NCBI GenBank assembly: GCA_910574745.1
Contig: CAJTCE010000002.1
Location: 233,254-297,253 of the forward strand
Length of the DNA stretch: 64,000 nt
Direction of reading: 5' to 3'
Source of the DNA: Lachnospiraceae bacterium
Lineage (GTDB): Bacteria > Bacillota > Clostridia > Lachnospirales > Lachnospiraceae
How positions within the stretch are numbered: the first letter of the stretch is position 1; every line of letters begins with the position of its first letter. Positions 18,185 to 26,244 of the stretch are shown here, piece after piece. A model generated the notes under the pieces. That model searched no databases, was not told the origin of the DNA, and saw only the letters and a program-made list of their open reading frames with translations. The position numbers and the translations under genes were made by a program.

Positions 18185-20393
18185 TTTTATTTCTCCTCGT
18201 TTTACGTAATGTACCATCTTTGTTGTATACGCCTAATAATTCTCCGGTTTCTTTATTTATAATTTCATAATGTCCGTCCGGATGTATTCGTTTTATTTTT
18301 GTTATTTTTTTCTTTAAGAGTTTATTGTTGTTTTGTTCACTGTGAACATTTTTTCCCTTAATACGCTGTTTCATTTCTTCTGCTTTTTTTCTGATTTTTT
18401 CTGCTTCTTCCTTTCTTGAATTTTCTTGTTTGTCTTTGTCCTGCTTCCATAGAGGATAATTATCATTTGGATTTAATTTTGTTGAATTGTCACTATTATA
18501 CATAGGGTGGTTTTGGAAAAAGTATTTTTTTAGTTTTGCAGGATGTCTTCCGGAAACAATAATAATAAGCTCGTCGCTGCTTAACGAATTCTTTATTTCA
18601 TCAGGATTCATTAAAAATCGTTTTCCTAAACCTTCCGTCAATTGATAATTTGGATGTATTTTAAATAAATCAAAGGAAGATTCTGTATATCGTTTGTTTT
18701 TCATAAAGATTGTTTGTGTTCCTAAGTCTTTAGAAAAGTAGTCTGCAGTTCCTTGGTCGTTTGTGGCAAGTAGCATTTTTATAGAACAACCACCCATGAT
18801 AGAATTTGCTATATTTTCTCCATACATTTCTATTAATTGTCCTAAATCCTGTAATATAATTGCAATACTGATTCCTCTGGAACGTACAGTAGCTATTTTC
18901 TTTTCAAATCCCTCAATAGCACCCGTTGAGAAAAATTCGTCCAATACAATATTTACGGGAACTGGAAGAGACATTCCTGTTTCTACTCTATCATCTGCAT
19001 CTTCTACAAGATTAATAAATAATAAAGAAAAGAACATGGTAGCAATAAAATTAAATGTATCATCTTGGTCTGGAATAATAACGTAATAAATGCATTTTTG
19101 TTTTCCAGGAGCTAATAAATCAATATCATCATATCCAACTATATTTTGTATAATTGGATTACTTAAAATACCAAGACGGATACCAAGACCTGATATTGTG
19201 TTTCCACGGAAGTTATCACTACCGTTTGCAAATTTAATATAAGGGTCATATGCAGGATGGTCTTTTGGAAGTACGCCAAATATGTTTTCCAGTTCTGATT
19301 CTGGTTTAGTAATGATATTTGAATAAGCATACCCAAGTGTCTTTTTTTCTTCTGGTATAGTGTCAGAATAAATAACGTATGTTAATGCGGCAAGCAAAAG
19401 GTTATATTCGGGATCTGCATATGGATCATTTTTCTTTCCATCTGTTGTGTTTCGTATAATAGTTTTGGCAAGCTGCATAATACGTGATATATCTTTTCCG
19501 ACATATCTTAAAAGGCTACAAGAATCTGAATGTATTAAACCTTGTGGAGTTAAGTTTAATACTTTGGTTAAATATCCTTCATCTTTTGCTTGTTTTGCTG
19601 TCTCTGCGTAAATTGCTCCTTTAGAATCTGTTATGACGCAAGATTCTCCTCTTCTGATACATTGGAATACTTTATTAATTACATATGCTGCTGATTTACC
19701 ACAACCAGGAGAACCAACGACTAATAAATTTTTATTTAAACCTTTTAGGTCATTCCTTAAGGAAACAAGTTTGTCATTTTCTTCTTTATACATTCCTAAT
19801 ATGTCATCTTTTATTCTGTTTATATCCTTTTTTGTGTTGAAGGTTTGGTAGAACTCTTCTGGAGCTTTATTTATCCAGTGCGCTGTTCCATATGTTCCGG
19901 TTTTAGACATATCATAATCTCGTTCTTCATCATGTGAAGAATTTTTGTATATAACTTGACAAATTGCCCATGATACAAAATTAAATAAAAAAAATAAAAT
20001 TAATATTAGCGGAGACATTGCTAACATTATTTTTACAGTTCCTGAAAATCCTTTATTTGGGAATAAAAAACCAGATAATTTATAAGATAATCGACACGCC
20101 AGTATAAGTGACGCAATTAAAATATATATAAGTATTTTTTTATTCTTTTTATATGTTAAATAAAAACCAGAAATTGCATCTCCGAAAACTGTATTTCCAA
20201 ATTTGTCATGTAATGAATTTACAATTGATGCTATTTTTGAATTAAAATCACTTATATTTTCATCATTATATTTCGCTTGTCCTAAATCGTCCGAAATTAA
20301 TACATCATTCTCATCTGACTTTTTTTTATTTTTTTTGTCGGGGTTTATCCAACCTGCCCCTATTTGTTCACGGTGCACATTTTTTTTATCCAT
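18171..20393 (-). CDS. VirD4/TraG-type conjugative coupling protein
   Basis: The ATPase that delivers substrate to the T4SS channel. Start at 20393: GGGAGAAACA lies just upstream, and the ATG overlaps the previous stop by 8 nt; the longer frame lacks a ribosome site. Two membrane helices lie near residues 88-140. Residue order: GTYGTAHWI, the family's entry motif; Walker A GSPGCGKSAA near 226; Walker B NIVLDEFFSTG near 483; RGISIAIILQDLGQL follows. The C-terminus is Lys/Glu-rich with YNKDGTLRKTRRN. Two parS-like sites are in the coding region (18335, 20366). Confidence 0.93.
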   Translation of the reverse strand: MDKKNVHREQIGAGWINPDKKNKKKSDENDVLISDDLGQAKYNDENISDFNSKIASIVNSLHDKFGNTVFGDAISGFYLTYKKNKKILIYILIASLILACRLSYKLSGFLFPNKGFSGTVKIMLAMSPLILILFFLFNFVSWAICQVIYKNSSHDEERDYDMSKTGTYGTAHWINKAPEEFYQTFNTKKDINRIKDDILGMYKEENDKLVSLRNDLKGLNKNLLVVGSPGCGKSAAYVINKVFQCIRRGESCVITDSKGAIYAETAKQAKDEGYLTKVLNLTPQGLIHSDSCSLLRYVGKDISRIMQLAKTIIRNTTDGKKNDPYADPEYNLLLAALTYVIYSDTIPEEKKTLGYAYSNIITKPESELENIFGVLPKDHPAYDPYIKFANGSDNFRGNTISGLGIRLGILSNPIIQNIVGYDDIDLLAPGKQKCIYYVIIPDQDDTFNFIATMFFSLLFINLVEDADDRVETGMSLPVPVNIVLDEFFSTGAIEGFEKKIATVRSRGISIAIILQDLGQLIEMYGENIANSIMGGCSIKMLLATNDQGTADYFSKDLGTQTIFMKNKRYTESSFDLFKIHPNYQLTEGLGKRFLMNPDEIKNSLSSDELIIIVSGRHPAKLKKYFFQNHPMYNSDNSTKLNPNDNYPLWKQDKDKQENSRKEEAEKIRKKAEEMKQRIKGKNVHSEQNNNKLLKKKITKIKRIHPDGHYEIINKETGELLGVYNKDGTLRKTRRNKNAQN
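18335..18347. promoter_or_regulatory. parS-like palindrome GTTCACTGTGAAC (site 3)
   Basis: Exact arms with a central T, inside the traG-like gene near its 3' end; encodes NVHSEQ on the coding strand. Confidence 0.7.
20366..20378. promoter_or_regulatory. parS-like palindrome with one mismatch, GTTCACGGTGCAC (site 4)
   Basis: One arm has GTGCAC instead of GTGAAC. It lies at the start of the traG-like gene and encodes NVHREQ. It sits about 2.0 kb from sites 3 and 5. Confidence 0.5.
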
Positions 20394-21588
20394 ATTGTTT
20401 CTCCCATTCTTCAAAAAATTGTATAAAACTTACAGTTTCTATTTTCGCTATTTTTTCTCCTTCATATATAGTAAGTGGAACTATCATGGGGAGTTGTTCG
20501 TCAAAACAATATATTTTGAATTTTTTCTCATTTTTTTCTAATTCTGCACGCCTTAAAAATAGTTTTAACTTTGATATATCAGGAATGCAAAATAATATAA
20601 TATATTCTTGCTTTTGATTGTCATAGGCGTCGCAAGCTATATCAAAAAAATCTGAATTTGTATTTTCTCCATTTGTGAAAAACATATATTTCATTAATTC
20701 TTTCCAATTTTGGTAAGACATAATTTCAATCATATGTTTTCCGTAATTGTTATATGGAAGTACATACATATGTTTATATGTAAAATCAACATTTAATAAA
20801 ATTGTTTGATTATTTTTCTTCTTTTTTCCGTATTCATTTCTAATAATACGTATAAATGTTTCTGCTTTATATGCAAAAAATATTGATGAGTCCACATTTT
20901 TATCCTCGGAGTTAGAGTATATTGATAAATATTTTTTTGATGCAACTTTATTTACATGCCATCTTATCTTTTCTTCTCCAGATTGTGTCCACTCAATTAA
21001 AGCATCTCCTATATTGTACACACAAAATACTTCTCCACCGGCAAACAATACTCCGATTAATCTTGTATTACGGGTTTGACCATTAATTTCATCTGATATT
21101 TTTATTGGTTTCCATTTTTTTATTTCAATACTGGAATAATAACAAGCTGAATCAACGTCAATTTCCTCATCTGTCCTTAAATCTGGTTTTTCTTCTTTAC
21201 AGGTTCTAACATTTGCTTTATACATTAAAATAAAAATTTCAGAAGCACGCATGGCACGCATTGATTTATTTATTCCCATACTTTTATCAACTACATATTT
21301 ACGTTGCAAGCTAATTTCATCTTGGTATATTTTTCCGTAGTTTGGCGGCATATATGGAAGATATAATTGAGAATTTTTATTGTAATTTTTTAGTACGATA
21401 TATTTTCTGTTTTCTCTCTTTTTTATTTCTATAATTTTTTCTTTTTCTAATTCCCTGGCTTTTCTTAATATTAACCTTTTTCCATCTTCCCATAATTCAA
21501 ATGTTGAGTATGGTATAACCCCACACGATAAAAGTAATTTAACGATTTCTCTTCTTTGACCTTTTTTATAATTTCCTAAATTATTCAT
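20386..21588 (-). CDS. conserved conjugation-region protein, winged-helix N-terminus
   Basis: A 400-residue protein with no membrane segment. Residues 1-75 look like a winged helix (QRREIVKLLLSCGVIPYST then RKARELEKEKIIEIKKRENR). The middle contains YGKIYQDEISLQRKYVVD and a beta-rich region (TRLIGVLFAGGEVFCVYNIG). This layout recalls replication-relaxation-type proteins next to coupling-protein genes in Gram-positive conjugative elements, but it is not confidently assigned. Its end overlaps the traG-like start by 8 nt. It is not a recognisable relaxase: no HUH histidine cluster is seen. Confidence 0.5.
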   Translation of the reverse strand: MNNLGNYKKGQRREIVKLLLSCGVIPYSTFELWEDGKRLILRKARELEKEKIIEIKKRENRKYIVLKNYNKNSQLYLPYMPPNYGKIYQDEISLQRKYVVDKSMGINKSMRAMRASEIFILMYKANVRTCKEEKPDLRTDEEIDVDSACYYSSIEIKKWKPIKISDEINGQTRNTRLIGVLFAGGEVFCVYNIGDALIEWTQSGEEKIRWHVNKVASKKYLSIYSNSEDKNVDSSIFFAYKAETFIRIIRNEYGKKKKNNQTILLNVDFTYKHMYVLPYNNYGKHMIEIMSYQNWKELMKYMFFTNGENTNSDFFDIACDAYDNQKQEYIILFCIPDISKLKLFLRRAELEKNEKKFKIYCFDEQLPMIVPLTIYEGEKIAKIETVSFIQFFEEWEKQYG

Positions 21589-21660
21589 ATTTCCCCAATC
21601 ATCCTATACTTGGTCTTTTCTAAAATTTTAAAAACTATTAATTTCAGTGCTTAAACACAA

Positions 21661-21716
21661 TTTAAAACGGTGCTTTTTCGATATTTTAATGAAACTGGAT
21701 AAAGCACCGTTTTAAA
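21661..21716. terminator. 16-bp stem-loop terminator
   Basis: Perfect inverted repeat TTTAAAACGGTGCTTT / AAAGCACCGTTTTAAA, arms 21661-21676 and 21701-21716, loop 24 nt. It lies immediately after the 21721-22305 gene and separates it from the next. Short T-tracts occur on both strands. Confidence 0.6.
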
Positions 21717-21720
21717 TCAA

Positions 21721-22305
21721 TTACATATATTGAATTTCAGGTATATCTGTATCTAATCCATAATCCAATAATGCAATTTGAAATGTGTCAGGCAAATCGT
21801 ATTCACTAACTGCTGCAGCAAGCTCATAGGAATCTACAATAATAATGTACTGATACAAATTCATTTTTCTGGCCTGCTTGGATTCATTTGCCTTAGCAGA
21901 AGAAATTAACATAGGAATAGATGCAAATGAATTTTCTTCAATGGTTGCCAATTGAAAATATTGATTGTCTCTTATCAGACCTAAGTGAAAAGGAAGAGAA
22001 ACAAATTCAATGTTATCTATATCCTCACAAATATTTAATGCTACCCACAGTGCAGAAATAATCTTTTTATCAGGATTTTTATTCGTTCTTAAGCAGACAT
22101 TTTTATCTTTGTCATAAATGTATCCTTGTCTCCGGAGAGATTCGATGTAATAATTAAAGCTACTCATACATTGATCCCTGTATTTTGTGTTTGTTTCCAT
22201 TTTTTCAATTTCATCTTTGTAAGCAATCTGAAAAAGCTGGTTTTTTGAGACGCTTCCAAACTTTTGAATAAAATTAAAAATACGCTCCTGTTCAATTTTT
22301 TGCAT
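21721..22305 (-). CDS. conjugation-region protein with HTH-like N-terminus
   Basis: A 194-residue soluble protein. The N-terminal 75 residues (ERIFNFIQKFGSVSKNQLFQ then ESLRRQGYIYDKDKNVCL) look like a winged helix with a beta hairpin. The rest is alpha/beta with YQYIIIVDSYELAAAV. Similar genes (DUF5697-like) are known beside T4SS genes in Clostridia elements; that link is from memory of context, not from a search. The start follows GAAAGGAGACTAATT. A transcriptional regulator or a DNA-transfer accessory role is possible. Confidence 0.5.
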   Translation of the reverse strand: MQKIEQERIFNFIQKFGSVSKNQLFQIAYKDEIEKMETNTKYRDQCMSSFNYYIESLRRQGYIYDKDKNVCLRTNKNPDKKIISALWVALNICEDIDNIEFVSLPFHLGLIRDNQYFQLATIEENSFASIPMLISSAKANESKQARKMNLYQYIIIVDSYELAAAVSEYDLPDTFQIALLDYGLDTDIPEIQYM

Positions 22306-22429
22306 AATTAGTCTCCTTTCATAAATGGAATTTTTATAATCTCTCTATTTCGAAGGAATATCCTTTGAAAACAAATAATAATGTAGCAAAAATATACAAT
22401 AGATAGTTACTATTAAATCTTTCCAATTT

Positions 22430-22442
22430 GTTCACGGTGAAC
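22430..22442. promoter_or_regulatory. parS-like palindrome GTTCACGGTGAAC (site 5)
   Basis: Exact intergenic copy, 3 nt after the virB4-like stop codon on the minus strand, flanked by TT and AAA. Confidence 0.72.
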
Positions 22443-22445
22443 AAA

Positions 22446-25139
22446 TCATTTTTGATTGTCTAACTCGCTTAGCCTGCGTTTCTCTGCAAACTTTCGTAGA
22501 AGATTAGGATCTGTAGTAAAGGTTTCAACTTCAAATTCGCTTGCTTCTATATGGAGCTTAATCCTATCCCTATTTGTAATTAACAGACAGTCTCCACGAT
22601 TGAACTGTTGAATGCGAATTAATTCATCTTCAGACAAATCAATGTAATTAGATACACGTTCAGCTTCCTTATCTTTCAGCTTTAATAGTATCTTTATATC
22701 TGTATTACCAATAATAGCAGGTCCAAATTCATTGTTTAAAAAATCGAAAATATCTTGAGTTGAAACAATAGCAGCACCACCATATCCACGTATTATCTTA
22801 AGCAGGTTCTGTACCTGTTCAGCACATGCCCTATTTCTCATCATGATCCATACTTCGTCCAGATAGATAGAGTCAAAGTAAAGCCTTGAAGATTTAACCA
22901 TATCATACATAAGGTCAAATGCAATATACATAATAGCTGCCAACATTTGTTTTCCAACAATATCTTTATCAACATCAAAGGCAATTGTTCTTTGGGATAA
23001 ATCTACATTTGTATCTCCATTAAAATTTTTAAATATACCTGTAATAAAAGGAAGCAGAAGAGGTGTTAAACGTCTTAATTGCGGACATTTAGACATACGC
23101 TCATATAAATCCTCTATATGTGGCATCTTTTTAATTTGTTTAGTTCTTTTGTTTATATAAATGCTGTTGTTATCATCTGTAATTCCATAGTCATGATATA
23201 ACTCAACAATGATAGAATTTAAGTAATTTAACTCTACGGTTGATATATCTTCTCCATCTTTAAGAAGCAATGTAATAAACACTGATAAAGTATTAACCTT
23301 TTTAGACAAAAGACTTGGTTTAACGTCGCTTATATCTTCTACAAGATTTCTGTCTATTGCTTCTTCGGGATGTATTTCCATAATATTAATGCAACTTTCA
23401 CAGCCAGGGTGCAATTTAATATAACTGCCACCCATCTGCATAATACCTTTATAATATTCATGAGCCTTTACAGGCAAAAGATAGAAAGTCCTTATCCCTA
23501 TCATGGATTGTCTGGTACCCATACACTGTTCTGTAAATGTTTTGCCGGCACCGGATGTCCCGATCATAAGAATATTTGCATTTGTATATCTTTCAGTATT
23601 GTAATTGTTTAGTGCAACAATTGACCCATTTTCTAGGTTTTTTCCAATAACAATTGATGCTCTGGTTTCGTCAAATAATTCATAGGATGTATAATTATAA
23701 GTAAAGGCACAGGAAGAAGTTGTCATATTCTGACGAGTTCTTCTGTAAATGGATTTATCAAGATTACAAAGTGGCATAGTGGAAAAAAAGTATGTTTCTG
23801 CATCCTTATAACATTCTTCAAGAAATACATTATGTGACTCTAAATCTTTTAAAATCGTTTTCCTTTTTTGTCTTACTGCATCCAAACTATCTCCACGTAT
23901 GGTTATTATAATGTTTGTATAGAACATATCATCGCCGGATTCTAATGAATTTAAAATATAATTCCTGTTTTGCAGTCCACTCATCATTTCTTTATATTTT
24001 TCCGGATTTCTAGTTTCTTGCCTGCTTGCACTTACCCGAGTAAAACGTGCTGTAGTTTTTAAACGGGAAATGGATGATTCCCTGGATGTTTTTCTAAAAT
24101 AAAGGTCAATATCTATTCCGTTTCCATAAGAAAGATTATCTATCCATGCGCCATAAACATCTTCCGGATATCCGTCAGATGTTAATGCCAAAAAAGTAAA
24201 ATATGTTCCATCTAATAAAACAGCGTCGATATAAGAATTGTCATATCCTCTGGGAGCAATATAGCTTTTTTCGTCTATTCCCTTTTGAATATTTTCGGGG
24301 ATGCCGTCATTATATTGCTTTGCATCTGCGTTAATCCTTACATATCTAAGGTTTACTGTTTCTTTATACATTGATTTTCTATTAAAGAATCTATAAAGTA
24401 CATCAATATTAAAAGTGTTATCGTTTTCATGACGCAAGACGAGATTGCCGATTTCTGAGAACCGGATAGCTATGTAATTTGCAGTTGACATCATATCTTC
24501 ATATATCTCGTTTAAATCGGAGGAGTTTCCTTCATATTGGTAAATAACATAAAATTTTTTTGTATGAGATTTTTGTTTTGCAAGATTTTCGATGTAAATC
24601 ATAAAACGCTTGATGCAGGATTTTAGTTTTTCGTTTGTTTCTTTACTGTACTGGATTTTTAAATTATCTAATAAACAAATCATGTTAGTAGATTCTGTAA
24701 CAGCCTTAACCTGCACAATGGCAGGAGAAATTCGGAAAAAAGCTTTATAGCTTTCTATGATCCGATTTCTTTCCTTGTTTGACTTTTGGTAATAATTAAC
24801 GGGAATGACCTCTAGTATCTTTACAACTCGGTTGTCTGTTGTTAAAATCATTCCTCCTATAAATTTTTTGATGGGTATAATATCTTGTGAAAATCCTTCC
24901 CTAAAATAGCCTTTTCTTTTTTCGTTTTCCGCTATTTCTTCTTTTGTTATTGTTCGTTCCAAAAAGGTTCTTGCATATTCAGTTGCCTGACCAACAATAT
25001 TTGTATTTAGCTGAGTGTTATTTTTGGATTTTTTCTCTAATGATTTCGATTGCTTTTTCAAGATAACTTTGCCGTTGGTTGATTTTGCTCGTGGAATTAA
25101 ATTCTGTTGTTTTTTCATAGTATTTTTTTGAACGCTCAT
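22446..25139 (-). CDS. VirB4/TraE-type T4SS ATPase
   Basis: The inner-membrane-associated ATPase of the conjugation channel, 897 residues. Walker A IGTSGAGKTFTEQ lies near residue 525; Walker B IYLDEVWIMM near 763, followed by IRGYGGAAIVSTQD and the late motif LKLKDKEAERVSNY. The N-terminal region has the PrgJ/CagE-like fold pattern. The start is fixed by AAGGAG 8 nt upstream of ATG at 25139, which makes it overlap the PrgI-like gene by 122 nt in another frame. Residues 1-45 are basic and low-complexity. Confidence 0.95.
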   Translation of the reverse strand: MSVQKNTMKKQQNLIPRAKSTNGKVILKKQSKSLEKKSKNNTQLNTNIVGQATEYARTFLERTITKEEIAENEKRKGYFREGFSQDIIPIKKFIGGMILTTDNRVVKILEVIPVNYYQKSNKERNRIIESYKAFFRISPAIVQVKAVTESTNMICLLDNLKIQYSKETNEKLKSCIKRFMIYIENLAKQKSHTKKFYVIYQYEGNSSDLNEIYEDMMSTANYIAIRFSEIGNLVLRHENDNTFNIDVLYRFFNRKSMYKETVNLRYVRINADAKQYNDGIPENIQKGIDEKSYIAPRGYDNSYIDAVLLDGTYFTFLALTSDGYPEDVYGAWIDNLSYGNGIDIDLYFRKTSRESSISRLKTTARFTRVSASRQETRNPEKYKEMMSGLQNRNYILNSLESGDDMFYTNIIITIRGDSLDAVRQKRKTILKDLESHNVFLEECYKDAETYFFSTMPLCNLDKSIYRRTRQNMTTSSCAFTYNYTSYELFDETRASIVIGKNLENGSIVALNNYNTERYTNANILMIGTSGAGKTFTEQCMGTRQSMIGIRTFYLLPVKAHEYYKGIMQMGGSYIKLHPGCESCINIMEIHPEEAIDRNLVEDISDVKPSLLSKKVNTLSVFITLLLKDGEDISTVELNYLNSIIVELYHDYGITDDNNSIYINKRTKQIKKMPHIEDLYERMSKCPQLRRLTPLLLPFITGIFKNFNGDTNVDLSQRTIAFDVDKDIVGKQMLAAIMYIAFDLMYDMVKSSRLYFDSIYLDEVWIMMRNRACAEQVQNLLKIIRGYGGAAIVSTQDIFDFLNNEFGPAIIGNTDIKILLKLKDKEAERVSNYIDLSEDELIRIQQFNRGDCLLITNRDRIKLHIEASEFEVETFTTDPNLLRKFAEKRRLSELDNQK

Positions 25140-25449
25140 CTTTAATGCTCCTTAAGTGTAAAATACATTTTGATTTATGATGCAAAAAAGTTGTGTATAT
25201 AACCCGTGAAAGGCTCCTGTTTTTATATCCCTTTAGGCATAGAAAAAAGAGAGTAGCAGTAATAACTCCTATAGCTATCAATTTTACTTTTAAAACAAAA
25301 TTTATTTGAGTAATTGGATAACAAAAAATTATCGTACTTATAATGGCATCAATCCACTGTATATAAGGAATATTGAACAGTGTACCTTCTTTGAACTCAT
25401 TTTTGGGAATATGACATATATTTAATGGAACTTCTTGTTTTTCTGCCAT
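25018..25449 (-). CDS. PrgI-family T4SS membrane protein
   Basis: A 143-residue protein. The N-terminal VPLNICHIPKNEFKEG is typical of PrgI/TcpE-like proteins, followed by two membrane helices (about 31-48 and 53-72). PrgI proteins are VirB3-like and usually lie just upstream of virB4, as here. AAGGAGG precedes the start. The last third (after residue 103) is encoded by sequence shared with the virB4 start in another frame and is Lys/Glu-rich. Confidence 0.85.
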   Translation of the reverse strand: MAEKQEVPLNICHIPKNEFKEGTLFNIPYIQWIDAIISTIIFCYPITQINFVLKVKLIAIGVITATLFFLCLKGYKNRSLSRVIYTTFLHHKSKCILHLRSIKDERSKKYYEKTTEFNSTSKINQRQSYLEKAIEIIREKIQK

Positions 25450-25478
25450 GTCACGCCTCCTTAATATGTTTAAAAAAA

Positions 25479-25507
25479 ATAATACACCAATTTAATAAAA
25501 AAGTAAA
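25479..25507 (-). promoter_or_regulatory. promoter with GGTGTATTAT box, prgI-virB4 unit
   Basis: Minus strand TTTACT (25502-25507), 17-nt spacer, TATTAT (25479-25484), with the shared box. It directly follows the terminator at 25511-25538, so it restarts transcription within the T4SS cluster. Confidence 0.65.
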
Positions 25508-25510
25508 GAA

Positions 25511-25538
25511 AAAGCCATTCTTATAAAAGAACGGCTTT
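25511..25538 (-). terminator. rho-independent terminator
   Basis: On the minus strand AAAGCCGTTCTT pairs with AAGAATGGCTTT (one G-T pair), loop TTAT, followed by a T-rich tail. It ends the unit containing 25565-26224. Confidence 0.75.
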
Positions 25539-25564
25539 AAATATTGTAATTAAAAAATATGTAA

Positions 25565-26224
25565 TTATTGTTTTAGTGATACATTATCAACTCGTGTTTT
25601 GCAATTTATAATATCGACAGTAACTATAATGTCCATTTGTTCACCGTGAACATTACAGGTGTATATCATATTGCACAAATTTTCCGTGATATTGTAACTG
25701 GAAAAAGTATCCGAAAGGGCATTCTCTATGCAATAATGGGTACATGCAAAATCAAGCATTAGAGTTAATGTTTCACTGTTGTTTGAATTGTTGTAAATTG
25801 AATCTTCAAACATGCTACCAGTAACGGAAAGATAATAACACATGTTGTAATAATCGATATTAATATCTGATTCCATATAATTTTCAAAATAATGTACATT
25901 ACCTTCTGCATCTATATTAGTATTCTCATCCAATAATTTTATTTCATCCGTATATTTTTCATATTCAGTGTCCATAGCAGCTTGTAGAATATTGTGAGCG
26001 TCTTCTTCCGTAAACATTGTTGTATTTGAAGATATTGAGTTTAAATTATTAGATGATACAGTAACTTTCTCTACATTATTTATTTGAGTACTATCAGAGA
26101 TAGACGGTAATTGTTCGTTTGTCGTATTATTTTTTGACTCTTGTCTTTGAAAAATAAATAAGGCAATCATTATAGAAACAATAATCAGAAAAAAAATACA
26201 AAATATAATAATTCTTTTTTTCAT
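25565..26224 (-). CDS. membrane-anchored T4SS accessory protein, unknown family
   Basis: A 219-residue protein: a strong N-terminal membrane helix (residues 4-25), a Ser/Asn linker to about residue 70, and an outer domain with several cysteines (FACTHYCIEN, CNMIYTCNVH). Its size, topology and place after the hydrolase gene would suit a VirB8/TcpC-like channel component, but no diagnostic motif was seen. The palindrome at 25639 lies in its 3' part, encoding NVHGEQ. Confidence 0.5.
   Translation of the reverse strand: MKKRIIIFCIFFLIIVSIMIALFIFQRQESKNNTTNEQLPSISDSTQINNVEKVTVSSNNLNSISSNTTMFTEEDAHNILQAAMDTEYEKYTDEIKLLDENTNIDAEGNVHYFENYMESDINIDYYNMCYYLSVTGSMFEDSIYNNSNNSETLTLMLDFACTHYCIENALSDTFSSYNITENLCNMIYTCNVHGEQMDIIVTVDIINCKTRVDNVSLKQ
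25639..25651. promoter_or_regulatory. parS-like palindrome GTTCACCGTGAAC (site 6)
   Basis: Exact copy near the 3' end of the 25565-26224 gene. Coding phase is the same as sites 2, 3 and 4. Confidence 0.7.
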
Positions 26225-26244
26225 TCAGATAATCCTCCATTTGT

